Positions 1-9,510 of a stretch of 64,000 nt of DNA are shown piece after piece. The notes under the pieces were generated by a model, which searched no databases, was not told the DNA's origin, and worked only from the letters and a program-made list of their open reading frames with translations. Source of the stretch: Brevibacterium sp. XM4083 (GTDB lineage: Bacteria; Actinomycetota; Actinomycetes; Actinomycetales; Brevibacteriaceae); assembly GCF_006489205.2 (NCBI RefSeq), contig NZ_VFYR02000001.1, positions 124,001 to 188,000 of the forward strand, read 5' to 3'. Each line of letters opens with the position of its first letter. The stretch's first letter is position 1. The position numbers and the translations under genes are program-made.

Positions 1-2862
1 GGCCTCTCCGGCATCTTCCGCCTCGACATCCTCTCGTGGGTGATGAGCCTCATCGTCACCGGGGTGGGCACGCTCGTCCTCATCTACTGCGCCCGCTACT
101 TCCCCGCCGACGAACCGGGCCTCGCCCGTTTCGCCGCGGTGTTCATGGCCTTCGCGGGCATGATGTACGGACTCGTCCTCGCCGACGAACTCCTCGTCCT
201 CTTCGTGTTCTGGGAGGGCACGACGGTCTTCTCCTACCTCCTCATCGGCCACAGCCAGTCGCGGCGGCGGTCCCGGCAGGCCGCACTCCAGGCGCTCATC
301 GTCACCACGGCCGGCGGCCTGGCGATGTTCGTCGGGATGGTCCTGCTCATCACCGCCACCGGCACCGGATCGATGTCGGCCCTCGTCGAGCGCGCGCAGC
401 TCGGCATGGACACCGGCCCGGTCATCACCACCGCCGTCATCCTCATCCTCGTCGGCGCGGTCTCGAAGTCCGCGCTCCTGCCCTTCCACTTCTGGCTGCC
501 CGGCGCGATGGCCGCGCCCACCCCGGTCAGCGCCTATCTCCACGCCGCGGCCATGGTCAAGGCCGGCATCTATCTCATCCTGCGGCTGGCTCCCGGCTAC
601 CACAATCTGCCGGGCTGGACGGAGATCCTCCTCACCCTCGGTCTGCTGACGATGTTCATCGGCGGGTGGCAGGCGCTGCGGCAGACCGACCTCAAACTGC
701 TGCTCGCCTTCGGCACCGTCTCCCAGCTCGGGTTCCTCACGGTCATGGCCGCCTTCGGGTCCCCGGACCTCACGCTGGCGGCGCTCGCGCTCCTCGTCGG
801 CCACGCCCTCTTCAAGGCCTGCCTCTTCCTCTGCGTCGGCATCATCGACCACCGTGCCGGCACGCGCGATCTCACGAAGCTCTCCGGCGGCTGGAAGGCG
901 TTCCCCGTCGTCGCCGTGTGCGCGACGATCGCCGCCGCCTCGATGGCCGGCATCCCGCCGACGCTCGGGTTCGTCGCGAAGGAGGCCGTCTACTCGACGC
1001 TGCTCGAGTCCGGGACGAAGGCCGGGGTCATCGCGCTCATCGGCATCATGATCGGCTCGATCCTCACCGTCGCCTACTCCGCGCGCTTCGTGTGGGGAGC
1101 GTTCTCCTCGAAGCCCGGCGTCGACGATATCGCCCGCCGCGACGAGAACGTCACCCTCGTCATCTCCCCGATCATCCTCGCCGCCCTCACCCTCATCCTC
1201 GGGCCCGCGGCCGGCGTCCTCGACCCCTATCTCCAGGCCTGGACCTCGGTGCTGCCGACGACGAACCCGGCCGACGGCGAGTACTACCTCGCGCTCTGGC
1301 ACGGCTTCGAACCCGCACTCGGCCTCTCCGCGGTCACCGTGGCCGCCGGCCTCCTCCTGTTCTGGTTCCGCCGGACCGTCGCGAAGGTCCAGTCGACTCT
1401 GCCGGCGGGCATCGACTTCCACAACGTCTACCGTCGCCTCATCAGCGGGATGGAAGCGCTCGCGCTCTGGGTCACCGCACGCACGCAGCGCGGTTCGCTG
1501 CCGTTCTACCAGAGCGTCATCTACCTCGTCCTCATCGGCGGCGTCGGGCTCGCGCTCATCACGAATAACACGTGGCCCATCCGCTTCCAGCTCGCCGCGA
1601 GTCCGCTCGACTTCATCGTCGCCGCCGTCCTCATCGTCGTCGCGATCGCCGCGACCCGCGCGAAGAAGCGCTTCACCGCGGTCGTCGTCACCGGCATCTC
1701 CGGCTATGCCATGGTCGCGTTCTTCGCGTTCATCGGCGCCCCTGACCTCGCGCTCACGCAGGTCCTCGTCGAGACGATCACGATCGTCGTCTTCGTCCTC
1801 GTCCTCCGCCGCCTGCCCGCCCGGATCGGACAGAGCACGGGACGCTTCACCCCGGCGTGGCGGGCGATCATCGGCGCCGGCGTCGGCGTGACGATGATGG
1901 TCGTCGTCCTCCTCGCCGCCGGCGTGCGGATGTTCGACCCCGTCTCCGCGGACTTCGGCGAACTCGCCTACGTCATCGGCAACGGCCAGAACATCGTCAA
2001 CGTCACCCTCGTCGACATCCGCGTGTGGGACACGTTCGGTGAGATCTCCGTCCTCGTCGCCGCCGGCACCGGTGTTGCCGGACTCATCTTCGTCCGCGGC
2101 CGCGAAGGCCACCTCGGCCGCTTCTCCCCGGACCGCACCGGCTTCGGCCGGGCCGGTCAGCTGCGCTTCCAGCCCGTGCCCGACGAGATCGGCCCGCGTC
2201 GGGAGGCCGACAGCGACCACGAGGGCGTCGAGGAGCGCCGGGCCTCGTGGCTCATCGCCGGTCGCACGCTCGCCCCGCGCAACCGCTCGATCATCCTCGA
2301 GGTCACCGCGCGCCTGATCTTCCACGCCGTCCTCGTCTTCTCCGTCTACCTGCTCTTCACCGGGCACAACACCCCCGGCGGCGGTTTCGCCGGCGGTCTC
2401 GTCGCCGGTCTCGCCCTTGTCGTCCGCTACCTCGCGGGAGGCAAGTTCGAACTCGCCGAGGCGGCCCGCTTCACTCCCTCGGGCCTGCTCGGCACCGGGC
2501 TCATCCTCTCCGTGCTCACCGCGGTCGGCGGCTGGTTCTGGGGCGATGCGGTCTTCAAGTCGATCTACGTCGAGGGCACGCTCCCGCTCCTCGGGGAGCT
2601 CAAGTTCGGCACCCCGACGTTCTTCGACATCGGCGTCTACCTCATCGTCGTCGGCCTCATGCTCGACATCCTCCGCTCCCTCGGCGCCGAGGTCGACCTC
2701 CACCAGGAGCGCGACGAGCTCCTGCTCACCGACCGGCTCAACACCTCGCTCGGCCTCACCGAGCGGATCGGCGACGAAGCCGAGCACCACGCGGTCTCCG
2801 AGATCCTCAACCGCGTCAACCACCTCGAAGTCGACAACGGCGCTGAAGGAGGACGGCTGTGA
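1..2862 (+). CDS. mrpA: Na+/H+ antiporter subunit A fused to subunit B (MrpAB), 5'-truncated
   Basis: Large membrane subunit of the Mrp/Mnh multi-subunit cation/proton antiporter. The frame is open from base 1 and already inside a hydrophobic helix, so the start lies outside the window; 953 residues are visible. The first two thirds is NuoL-like (proton-conducting antiporter family), with the [11 protein letters not shown]...K segment near visible residues 168-188. From about residue 760 to 895 the sequence is a complete MnhB/MrpB-type domain (four hydrophobic helices, motif [12 protein letters not shown]), so A and B are one polypeptide; no separate mrpB exists downstream. It ends in a charged tail. 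The stop overlaps the GTG start of mrpC (GTGA), as expected for an operon making a stoichiometric complex. Confidence 0.95.
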   Translation, partial: GLSGIFRLDILSWVMSLIVTGVGTLVLIYCARYFPADEPGLARFAAVFMAFAGMMYGLVLADELLVLFVFWEGTTVFSYLLIGHSQSRRRSRQAALQALIVTTAGGLAMFVGMVLLITATGTGSMSALVERAQLGMDTGPVITTAVILILVGAVSKSALLPFHFWLPGAMAAPTPVSAYLHAAAMVKAGIYLILRLAPGYHNLPGWTEILLTLGLLTMFIGGWQALRQTDLKLLLAFGTVSQLGFLTVMAAFGSPDLTLAALALLVGHALFKACLFLCVGIIDHRAGTRDLTKLSGGWKAFPVVAVCATIAAASMAGIPPTLGFVAKEAVYSTLLESGTKAGVIALIGIMIGSILTVAYSARFVWGAFSSKPGVDDIARRDENVTLVISPIILAALTLILGPAAGVLDPYLQAWTSVLPTTNPADGEYYLALWHGFEPALGLSAVTVAAGLLLFWFRRTVAKVQSTLPAGIDFHNVYRRLISGMEALALWVTARTQRGSLPFYQSVIYLVLIGGVGLALITNNTWPIRFQLAASPLDFIVAAVLIVVAIAATRAKKRFTAVVVTGISGYAMVAFFAFIGAPDLALTQVLVETITIVVFVLVLRRLPARIGQSTGRFTPAWRAIIGAGVGVTMMVVVLLAAGVRMFDPVSADFGELAYVIGNGQNIVNVTLVDIRVWDTFGEISVLVAAGTGVAGLIFVRGREGHLGRFSPDRTGFGRAGQLRFQPVPDEIGPRREADSDHEGVEERRASWLIAGRTLAPRNRSIILEVTARLIFHAVLVFSVYLLFTGHNTPGGGFAGGLVAGLALVVRYLAGGKFELAEAARFTPSGLLGTGLILSVLTAVGGWFWGDAVFKSIYVEGTLPLLGELKFGTPTFFDIGVYLIVVGLMLDILRSLGAEVDLHQERDELLLTDRLNTSLGLTERIGDEAEHHAVSEILNRVNHLEVDNGAEGGRL

Positions 2863-3554
2863 GTCTGCCCTTCGTCATGGTCCTCGCGATGGGAGTCCTC
2901 TTCGCGTGCGGCGTCTACCTCATGCTCGAACGCTCCCTGACCCGGGTGCTGCTCGGCTTCATCCTCCTCGGCAACGCCGTCAACCTCCTCATCATCCTCA
3001 CCGCCGGGCGCGGCAGGCCGCCGCTGACCGACGGGAAGAACCTCTCGACGGTCGGCATGTCCGACCCGCTGCCCCAGGCCCTCGTCCTCACCGCCATCGT
3101 CATCACCTTCGCGGTCACCGCGTTCCTCCTCGCGATGATCTACCGCTCCTGGCGACTCGTGCGCGCCGACTCCCTCCAGGACGACGCCGCCGACCTTCAG
3201 GTCGCGATCACGAAGATGATCAACTCGGAGGCCGAGGCCGGCACCGACTACGACGACACCGAGTTCGGCGACGAGGCCGAAAGCCCGATCCGCGGGGCCG
3301 TCGACCTCGACGACGACGGCACCCCGGCCCAGCGGAAGGCCGCCGAGACCACCGAAGGATCCGAGGCGGACGAGAGCCCCGCCTCGGCGTCGGGAAGGAC
3401 CACCGGAGGCACTGATCGCGCAGCCGACGCTGACCGAACAGCCGACCCCGACAGCCCTGACTCGACGGGCAGCACCGACACGAGCGGCAACACCGACACG
3501 ACCGACAGCTCTGACACGACCGACAGCACACGGGAGAAGGGGGAGGACCGATGA
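2859..3554 (+). CDS. mrpC: Na+/H+ antiporter subunit C (MrpC) with long acidic tail
   Basis: NuoK-like small subunit of the Mrp antiporter. Three hydrophobic helices fill roughly residues 1-105, with the family motif GLNAVNLLI-like segment seen here as [10 protein letters not shown]. The usual family length is about 110 residues, but this protein is 231: residues 120-231 are a low-complexity acidic Asp/Ser/Thr/Glu-rich tail ending in repeated Thr-Asp-Ser/Thr units. GTG start inside a GTGA overlap with the fused mrpAB gene; an ATGA overlap leads into mrpD. The tail is clearly in frame because the mrpD overlap lies at its very end. The function of the tail is unknown. Confidence 0.93.
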   Translation: MSLPFVMVLAMGVLFACGVYLMLERSLTRVLLGFILLGNAVNLLIILTAGRGRPPLTDGKNLSTVGMSDPLPQALVLTAIVITFAVTAFLLAMIYRSWRLVRADSLQDDAADLQVAITKMINSEAEAGTDYDDTEFGDEAESPIRGAVDLDDDGTPAQRKAAETTEGSEADESPASASGRTTGGTDRAADADRTADPDSPDSTGSTDTSGNTDTTDSSDTTDSTREKGEDR

Positions 3555-5131
3555 CCGAGCTCCTGCCCATCCTCGTCCCCCTGCCCGTCCTGCTTCCGCT
3601 CATGGGCGCGGGCCTCGCCCTCGTGCTCTCGAAGCACACGCGCTCGCAGAACATCGTCTCCGTCCTCACGCTCACCGCGGTCATGGTCATCGCGTTCGTC
3701 GTGCTGCTCGGGGTCGACCAGTACGGGCCGCAGGTCGTCGCGATCGGCGGCTGGGAGCCGCCGGAGGGCATCACGCTCGTCGCCGACCGGCTCTCGGCGC
3801 TCATGCTCGTCGTGTCCTCCCTCGTCACCCTCTGCGTGCTCATCTACGCGCTCAGCCAGGACGCGAACGACGATTCGAACGAGACGCCGATCTCCGTGTT
3901 CAACCCCAGCTACCTCGTGCTCTGCGCGGGCGTGGCGAACGCGTTCCTCGCCGGCGACCTCTTCAACCTCTACGTCGGATTCGAGATGCTCCTGCTCGCG
4001 TCCTACGTCCTCCTCACCCTCGGTGCGACGGCCGAGCGGATCCGGGCGGGCGTGACCTACGTCGTCGTCTCCCTCGTCTCCTCGATCATCTTTCTCACGG
4101 CGATCGGCGTCATCTACGCGGCGACGGGCACGGTCAACATGGCCCAGCTCGCCGAGCGCCTCGACCAGCTGCCCCCGGACGTGCAGATGGTCCTCCACGT
4201 CCTCCTCCTCATCGGCTTCGGCATCAAAGCGGCGATCTTCCCGCTCTCGTTCTGGCTGCCCGACTCGTATCCGACGGCGCCGGCTCCGGTCACCGCGGTG
4301 TTCGCGGGCCTGCTGACGAAGGTCGGCATCTACGCGATCATCCGCACCGAGACCCTGCTCTTCTCCGATTCCTCGCTGCGGGTCCCGCTGCTCATCGCCG
4401 CGGGGCTGACGATGCTCGTCGGCATCCTCGGGGCGATCGCGCAGTCGGAGATCAAGCGCATCGTGTCCTTCACGCTCATCTCCCACATCGGGTACATGCT
4501 CTTCGGCGTCGCGCTCGGCACGACGTTCGGGCTCGCCGCGGCGATCTACTACACGGTCCACCACATCATCGTCCAGACCGCGCTGTTCCTCGCGATCGGA
4601 CTCGTCGAAATGCGCGGCGGGTCGACGTCGACGCGCTCCCTCGGCGGGCTCATGGTCCTCTCCCCGGCGCTGACGATCATCTTCTTCCTCCCCGCCCTCA
4701 ACCTCTCCGGGATCCCGCCGTTCTCCGGGTTCATCGGCAAGGTCGCGCTCTTCGCCGCCGGCTTCGAGGACCAGAATTGGCTGGCCACCGCGCTCATCGT
4801 CGCCGGCACCGTGACGAGTCTGCTCACCCTCTACGTCATCGGCCGCACGTTCAACCTCGCGTTCTGGCGCGACCCGGCCGACGCCGAGGAGCCGAACGAG
4901 GAGCTCGTCGAGGAGTTCGCCGAGCGCAAGCGCACGATCCTCGCCGGGGGAACCTGGCGTTCGCGGATCGGCGTGCCGGGACCGATGTTCGCGGCCACCT
5001 CGGCGATCGTCCTCGTCTCGATCCTGCTGACGATCTTCGCCGGGCCCCTGTGGGATCTGTCGATGCGCGCCGCGGAGAACCTCGCCGACCCGCTCAACTA
5101 CGTCAACCAGGTGCTCGGAGGTGGTGGCTGA
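3551..5131 (+). CDS. mrpD: Na+/H+ antiporter subunit D (MrpD)
   Basis: NuoN/NuoM-like proton-conducting subunit of the Mrp antiporter, 526 residues with about 14 predicted helices. The conserved segment around residues 225-260 (SFWLPDSYPTAPAPVTAVFAG followed by LLTKVGIY, written here in two parts) carries the channel Lys typical of this family. The ATG lies in an ATGA overlap with mrpC, and its stop overlaps the ATG of mrpE. Length and position match the standard A-B-C-D-E-F-G order. Confidence 0.95.
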   Translation: MTELLPILVPLPVLLPLMGAGLALVLSKHTRSQNIVSVLTLTAVMVIAFVVLLGVDQYGPQVVAIGGWEPPEGITLVADRLSALMLVVSSLVTLCVLIYALSQDANDDSNETPISVFNPSYLVLCAGVANAFLAGDLFNLYVGFEMLLLASYVLLTLGATAERIRAGVTYVVVSLVSSIIFLTAIGVIYAATGTVNMAQLAERLDQLPPDVQMVLHVLLLIGFGIKAAIFPLSFWLPDSYPTAPAPVTAVFAGLLTKVGIYAIIRTETLLFSDSSLRVPLLIAAGLTMLVGILGAIAQSEIKRIVSFTLISHIGYMLFGVALGTTFGLAAAIYYTVHHIIVQTALFLAIGLVEMRGGSTSTRSLGGLMVLSPALTIIFFLPALNLSGIPPFSGFIGKVALFAAGFEDQNWLATALIVAGTVTSLLTLYVIGRTFNLAFWRDPADAEEPNEELVEEFAERKRTILAGGTWRSRIGVPGPMFAATSAIVLVSILLTIFAGPLWDLSMRAAENLADPLNYVNQVLGGGG

Positions 5132-5724
5132 TGACGCCGCGCACACCGGTGAACAAGGGCCGCCGGATCGTCCAGCAGCTCGTCCTCGTCTTCTTCCTCG
5201 TCGTCCTCTGGGTGATGCTGTGGGATTCGCTCACGGTGCTCAGCGTCGTCACCGGCATCATCCTCGCGTTCCTCGTCACCCGGGTGTTCTACCTGCCGCC
5301 GGTCGTCCTCTCCGGCCGGTTCAACATCCTCCACGCCGCGGTCTTCGCCGGCTGGTTCCTCTACTCGATGGTCATCGCGTCGGTCGAGGTCGCGTGGTTC
5401 TCGTTCCGCCCGAAGGCCGTGGGCGCCGGATCGGTCATCGCCGCGGATCTGCGGACCCGCTCCGACCTCATGATGACGCTCGTCGCCGACACCGCGAGCC
5501 TCATCCCCGGCTCGATCATCGTCGACAGCGACCGGGCCCGCGGCCGCCTCTACCTCCACGTCCTCGACGCCGACACCGACGAGAAGATCCTCGCCGCGAA
5601 GAAGCAGGTCTACGACATCGAGGGCCTGCTCATCAAGGCGCTCGGGTCGACCCGTGACCTCGCCGCGCTCAAGGTCGACCCCGACCCGCTCGCCGCCTCC
5701 GCGGAGAGAGGAGGGACCCGATGA
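5131..5724 (+). CDS. mrpE: Na+/H+ antiporter subunit E (MrpE)
   Basis: MNHE-family subunit, 197 residues. An N-terminal pair of hydrophobic helices is followed by a short third one and a soluble domain with the family features of MrpE (RPKAVGAGSV, TLVADTASLIPGS, and a DIEGLLIKAL segment). The ATG at 5131 was chosen because it forms an exact ATGA overlap with mrpD; a longer upstream open frame exists but would lie inside mrpD. The stop overlaps mrpF by four bases. Confidence 0.92.
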   Translation: MTPRTPVNKGRRIVQQLVLVFFLVVLWVMLWDSLTVLSVVTGIILAFLVTRVFYLPPVVLSGRFNILHAAVFAGWFLYSMVIASVEVAWFSFRPKAVGAGSVIAADLRTRSDLMMTLVADTASLIPGSIIVDSDRARGRLYLHVLDADTDEKILAAKKQVYDIEGLLIKALGSTRDLAALKVDPDPLAASAERGGTR

Positions 5725-6362
5725 ACGGCCTCGTCATCACCGTCATCATCGCCGTCGCGACGATCCTCTTCGCCGCCTCGGTGTTCGTCGCCCTCTACCG
5801 CGTCATCCGCGGTCCCTCGATCCTCGACCGCATGATCGGCACCGACGTCATCCTCGCCTCGATCATGTGCGGTCTCGGCGCGTTCATGGCCGTGACCGGC
5901 CGCACCGACCTGTTGCCCGTGCTCATCGTGCTCGCGATGCTCGGCTTCGTCGGGTCCGTGAGCGTGTCCCGCTACGTCTCGAAGTCCGATTCGATGACCC
6001 CGGGCGCCGAGGCGGGGGCGCTGAGCGACTTCTCCGCCTCCGACTGGCACATGCCGAAGAGCGAGACCGCCGCGACCGACGACGCGCAGTCCGCTCGGGA
6101 GGCGGCGTGGGCCGAGGACGTCGCCCGCGGCATCTCGAACGTCCCCGACGGACCCGTCGAGATCACCGTCCGCGACGAGGTCGTCGTCCCCGACCCGGGC
6201 CCCGCCGAGGCGACGACCGCCTCGGCGACACCCGACGACGAGCGCGGGGAAGGAGCCGGCAGCGGCCCCGACGCGGGTCCCGACGACGGCCTCGCCGGGC
6301 CCACCGATGAGGTCGGGCGGCACCGGCACGACGACGGGAAGGGGGGACACGATGGTCCTTGA
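5721..6362 (+). CDS. mrpF: Na+/H+ antiporter subunit F (MrpF) with long C-terminal extension
   Basis: MrpF/PhaF-family small subunit. Three hydrophobic helices span about residues 1-85, with the motif RVIRGPSILDRMIGTD that is typical of the family. Normal MrpF proteins are about 90 residues; here residues 90-213 form an extra, probably disordered Asp/Glu/Pro/Gly/Ala-rich tail. It overlaps mrpE (ATGA) and runs 11 bases into mrpG. MrpC and MrpF, two of the smallest subunits, both carry such acidic tails, which may therefore be related. Confidence 0.9.
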   Translation: MNGLVITVIIAVATILFAASVFVALYRVIRGPSILDRMIGTDVILASIMCGLGAFMAVTGRTDLLPVLIVLAMLGFVGSVSVSRYVSKSDSMTPGAEAGALSDFSASDWHMPKSETAATDDAQSAREAAWAEDVARGISNVPDGPVEITVRDEVVVPDPGPAEATTASATPDDERGEGAGSGPDAGPDDGLAGPTDEVGRHRHDDGKGGHDGP

Positions 6363-6747
6363 TCTCATCAGCGCGATCCTCATCCTCCTCGGCGCGGTCC
6401 TCTCGCTCGCTGCCGCGGTCGGTCTGCTCCGGTTCGGCGATCTGCTCTCGCGGATGCACGCGAGTGCGAAGCCCCAGGTGCTCGGCCTCGTCCTCATCGC
6501 GATCGCCATCGCCATCCAGTTCCCGACGTGGGCAACGGTGACGACACTGGCGATCATCGTCTCGTTCCAGCTCGTGACGATTCCCGTCGCCACTCACATG
6601 GTCGGTCGCGCCGGCTATCGCACCAAGCACCTGCGTCGATCTATGCTGTATCGAGATGAGCTGGCCGAAGCCGTCGATCGCGCAGAGGCCAGGGAGACGG
6701 CCCGTGAGCGCCGACGAGAGTTCGGAACGGACGAACATGACGGTTGA
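6352..6747 (+). CDS. mrpG: Na+/H+ antiporter subunit G (MrpG)
   Basis: MnhG/PhaG-family subunit, 131 residues with three hydrophobic helices and the family motif LRFGDLLSRMHASAKPQ. The open frame continues upstream, but the ATG at 6352 is preceded by a strong purine-rich ribosome site (GGGAAGGGGGG) and begins directly with the first helix, so it is preferred. It overlaps the end of mrpF and the start of the response regulator gene by 11 bases each. It closes the antiporter part of the operon. Confidence 0.92.
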   Translation: MVLDLISAILILLGAVLSLAAAVGLLRFGDLLSRMHASAKPQVLGLVLIAIAIAIQFPTWATVTTLAIIVSFQLVTIPVATHMVGRAGYRTKHLRRSMLYRDELAEAVDRAEARETARERRREFGTDEHDG

Positions 6748-7489
6748 CAACCAGCGAGACCAGCAGCCGCTGGTGCTCGTAGCCGACGACGAGCCGGATG
6801 TGCTCGGCGCGGTGGTGCCCTTCCTTCAGCGCTCTGGGTTCAGGGTGCTCGCCGCCGGTGACGGCCTGCTCGCCCTCGATGAGATCCGCCGCCACCAGCC
6901 CGACGTCTGCGTCCTCGACGTGCTCATGCCCGGGGCCGACGGCCGGCAGGTGCTGCGCACCCTGCGGCAGGAGGAGAACTGGGTGCCGGTCCTCCTCCTC
7001 ACCCAGGTCGGGGAGGCCGTGGAGAGGGCGATGGCGCTCGAAGAGGGCGCCGACGACTACCTCAACAAGCCCTTCGACCCCCATGAACTCGTTGCCCGGA
7101 TCCGCGCGGTGCTGCGCCGGACCCGGACTGAGGGCCCGCCGCTCGCGACCGCCCCGGTGCTCGTCTCGAGCTTCGGGCTGCGGGTCGACCGGGTCGGCCG
7201 GCGCGCGTGGCTCGGGCAGCGCGAACTCGTCATCACACCCAAGGGCTTCACCCTGCTCGAATACCTCATGGTCCATCAGGACGAACTCATCGACCGCGCC
7301 CGGCTCCTCGAAGTCCTCTGGGGGTTCGAGGAAGCCGTGGGGACCCGCGCCGTCGACTCCCGGGTCGCGGAGCTGCGCCGGGTGCTCGGCGAGGATGCCG
7401 CCGAACCGCGGTGGATCGCCACCGTCCAGGGCCGCGGCTACCGTTTCGTCGGCGACGTCCACGGTGAGGAAGGACTCCGACGGATATGA
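6737..7489 (+). CDS. OmpR/PhoB-type response regulator
   Basis: DNA-binding response regulator of 250 residues. The receiver domain has the acidic pair D17/D18, phospho-acceptor D61, T89 and K111. The C-terminal winged-helix (Trans_reg_C) domain spans about residues 150-248 and ends in the usual GRGYRF motif. The ATG at 6737 overlaps mrpG by 11 bases, so the regulator appears translationally coupled to the antiporter genes; the next gene, the kinase, starts in an ATGA overlap. The coupling suggests that it regulates, or responds to, Mrp-related ion or pH stress, but that is inference from position. Confidence 0.93.
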   Translation: MTVDNQRDQQPLVLVADDEPDVLGAVVPFLQRSGFRVLAAGDGLLALDEIRRHQPDVCVLDVLMPGADGRQVLRTLRQEENWVPVLLLTQVGEAVERAMALEEGADDYLNKPFDPHELVARIRAVLRRTRTEGPPLATAPVLVSSFGLRVDRVGRRAWLGQRELVITPKGFTLLEYLMVHQDELIDRARLLEVLWGFEEAVGTRAVDSRVAELRRVLGEDAAEPRWIATVQGRGYRFVGDVHGEEGLRRI

Positions 7490-9510
7490 CGAACTTCCTG
7501 GTCATCGAGGTCCAGATCTGGCTGTTCCTCCTCATCCTCCTCCTCGTCCTCGCGGGGCTCGCGGCGGCCGCGTTCTTCGGCTGGCGACGGCTCAAGCGCC
7601 GCGAGGCAGCACTGCGCGAGTCCATCGAGACCGCGGCTGCCGAGGATTCGCTCGCCAAGCGCAATCGGATGCTCATCCGCCTCGACCACGAGCTGAAGAA
7701 TCCTCTCACCGCCCTGCGGACGTCGGCGGCGACGATCCGTGAGGTGTCCCGACAGGGCGGCACCCTCGCCGAGGTGGAGCCCTCGGCCAAGCAGGTCGAC
7801 ATCTCCTCCCGCCGGGTCGCGCGTCTCCTCGCCGACCTGCGCAAACTCGCCGACGTCGAGACGCGGATCATCGAGTACTCCCGCGTCGACCTCGACCGTC
7901 TCATCCACCAGGCCGTCGAGGATGCCTCGACTGCGCCGGGTGCCGAGGATCGGATGATCGTGGCGACGGTCGCGCGTGCTCCCTGGCGCCTGCCCGACGT
8001 CGCTGGGGAGGAGGATCTCCTCCTCACGGCGATCCTCAACCTGCTCGGCAATGCGCTCAAGTACTCTTCGCAGGCCGAGGTCGTCGAGCTCCGCGCGAAC
8101 GAGCAGATCATCGACAACCATCGCTGGGTCGTCGTCGAGGTCGCCGACACCGGCAGCGGCATCCCGTTGGGGGAGCAGGACCAGGTGTGGGACGAGCTCT
8201 CCCGCGGCTCGCGGGTGCGCGCCGTCGCCGGGTCGGGCATGGGCCTCTCCCTCGTCCGCTCGATCGTCGCCCGCCACGGCGGGTCGGTGCAGCTCTTCAG
8301 CCAGGAGGGCGTCGGCACCTCGGTGCGCATGGTCCTTCCCGTCCTCGCCGACGCCGACCCGGTCGGGGCACCGCCGATGGCCGAGGGCGGCGCCCACGCT
8401 GCCGCCGGCTCGCACCCCGTGCAGCCGGTGCAGAATCCCGATATGCGCCACGCCCCCGGGTTCCTCCCGCCGCGTCAGCCGAGCGAGGCCGAACTCAACG
8501 GGCGGATCCTCGGCACGCCGAGGCGGACGTCGAAGCGCCGCCTCGAACGCGTCGACGGCACGCTCATCGATCGGTCGACGGGGGAGTCCGTCGGCAGCGG
8601 CAGCGGGTTCCCCGTCGACTCCGGTCAGCATTCGCAATTCAAGCCAGGGACGCGCCCGCCGCAGAGCGGTCAGCCCCAAAGTGGCCAGCCTCACAGCGGT
8701 GGTGTGCCAGTCGAGGGTCAGCCGCAGAGTGGTGGCGTGCCGGTGGGCAGTCAGCCGCAGGGCCGCGGTGTGCCGGCGGGTGCGCCGCAACCTGACAGTG
8801 GACCCCAGCGGATGCCTCATGGCGGCGGACAGTCCGACAGCGGTCCGCAGCAGGGGATCCCGCAGCAGCAGGGAGCGCAATCTCCGCAGGGTCGGCCCGT
8901 GGCGATGCAGCAGGGGCCGGGCGCGCAGCCGCCCGGCGGCCACCCCGGCCCGCAACCGCACGGCGGTCAGCAGTCGGTGGGCAGTCAGCCCGGCGGCTAT
9001 CCGGCGCACGCTGCCGGACAGCACTCGGGTCCTGGTTTCGGGCAGCGTCCCCACCAGGGCGTCCCCGGTGCTCCGGGCGGAGCACCCCAGCGGCCCGGCC
9101 AGGGTCTTCCTTCCGGAGTCCAGGGGCAGCAGGGCGGTCAGCCGTTCGGTGTCCCGGAGCACCGGCGCTTCGCCGATCCCACGCGCCGTCCGACACCGCA
9201 ACCCGGTGGTCAACCGCCACAGAGCGGACAGCCGCAGCCGAACGACGGCCGTCAGGCGGTCAGTGGCCAGCCGCAGCCGAACGGGCAGCCGGGATACGGC
9301 GATCGACAGCCGCAGAACGGGCGCCCGCACGGTGGCCGGCCCGCCCCAACGCCGTCAGAGACCGTCCACCCTCAGGGCGGCCGGCCGGGCACCGCGCAGC
9401 CCCAGGGCAGTCAGCCCGCCCCCGGCCAGCCCGGCACTGCTCCGCCCGGCTCGGCTGACCAGCCGTTCCCGAGTCGGCGCGATCTGCGCAAGAGGAACGA
9501 CTCGCGATGA
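7486..9510 (+). CDS. Membrane histidine kinase with long Gln/Gly/Pro-rich tail
   Basis: Sensor histidine kinase, 674 residues. One hydrophobic helix at residues 10-33 is followed directly by a dimerisation/phosphoacceptor helix with the H-box RLDHELKNP (His68), then an N-box (NLLGNALKY), G1 (DTGSGIP) and G2 (GSGMGLSL) of the HATPase_c domain, which ends near residue 285. There is no obvious extracellular sensor domain. The remaining 385 or so residues are low-complexity, built from irregular repeats such as QPQSGQP, SGGVPV and GQPG, very rich in Gln, Gly and Pro. It is translationally coupled to the response regulator (ATGA) and to the following lipoprotein gene (ATGA). Confidence 0.9.
   Translation: MTNFLVIEVQIWLFLLILLLVLAGLAAAAFFGWRRLKRREAALRESIETAAAEDSLAKRNRMLIRLDHELKNPLTALRTSAATIREVSRQGGTLAEVEPSAKQVDISSRRVARLLADLRKLADVETRIIEYSRVDLDRLIHQAVEDASTAPGAEDRMIVATVARAPWRLPDVAGEEDLLLTAILNLLGNALKYSSQAEVVELRANEQIIDNHRWVVVEVADTGSGIPLGEQDQVWDELSRGSRVRAVAGSGMGLSLVRSIVARHGGSVQLFSQEGVGTSVRMVLPVLADADPVGAPPMAEGGAHAAAGSHPVQPVQNPDMRHAPGFLPPRQPSEAELNGRILGTPRRTSKRRLERVDGTLIDRSTGESVGSGSGFPVDSGQHSQFKPGTRPPQSGQPQSGQPHSGGVPVEGQPQSGGVPVGSQPQGRGVPAGAPQPDSGPQRMPHGGGQSDSGPQQGIPQQQGAQSPQGRPVAMQQGPGAQPPGGHPGPQPHGGQQSVGSQPGGYPAHAAGQHSGPGFGQRPHQGVPGAPGGAPQRPGQGLPSGVQGQQGGQPFGVPEHRRFADPTRRPTPQPGGQPPQSGQPQPNDGRQAVSGQPQPNGQPGYGDRQPQNGRPHGGRPAPTPSETVHPQGGRPGTAQPQGSQPAPGQPGTAPPGSADQPFPSRRDLRKRNDSR

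Noticed and set aside
3248..5146. 632-residue open frame on the minus strand across mrpC-mrpD
   Set aside because: Its product is a monotonous Arg/Asp/Glu/Gly string, the usual shadow of a GC-rich gene, and mrpC/mrpD are clear on the other strand.
7438..9330. 630-residue minus-strand frame opposite the histidine kinase
   Set aside because: Low-complexity Arg/Leu/Thr composition mirrors the repetitive kinase tail; no ribosome site or domain.
8640..9480. Repeats in the kinase tail considered as a possible CRISPR or minisatellite
   Set aside because: Units are irregular, in frame and encode Gln/Gly/Pro; there are no constant repeats with unique spacers.
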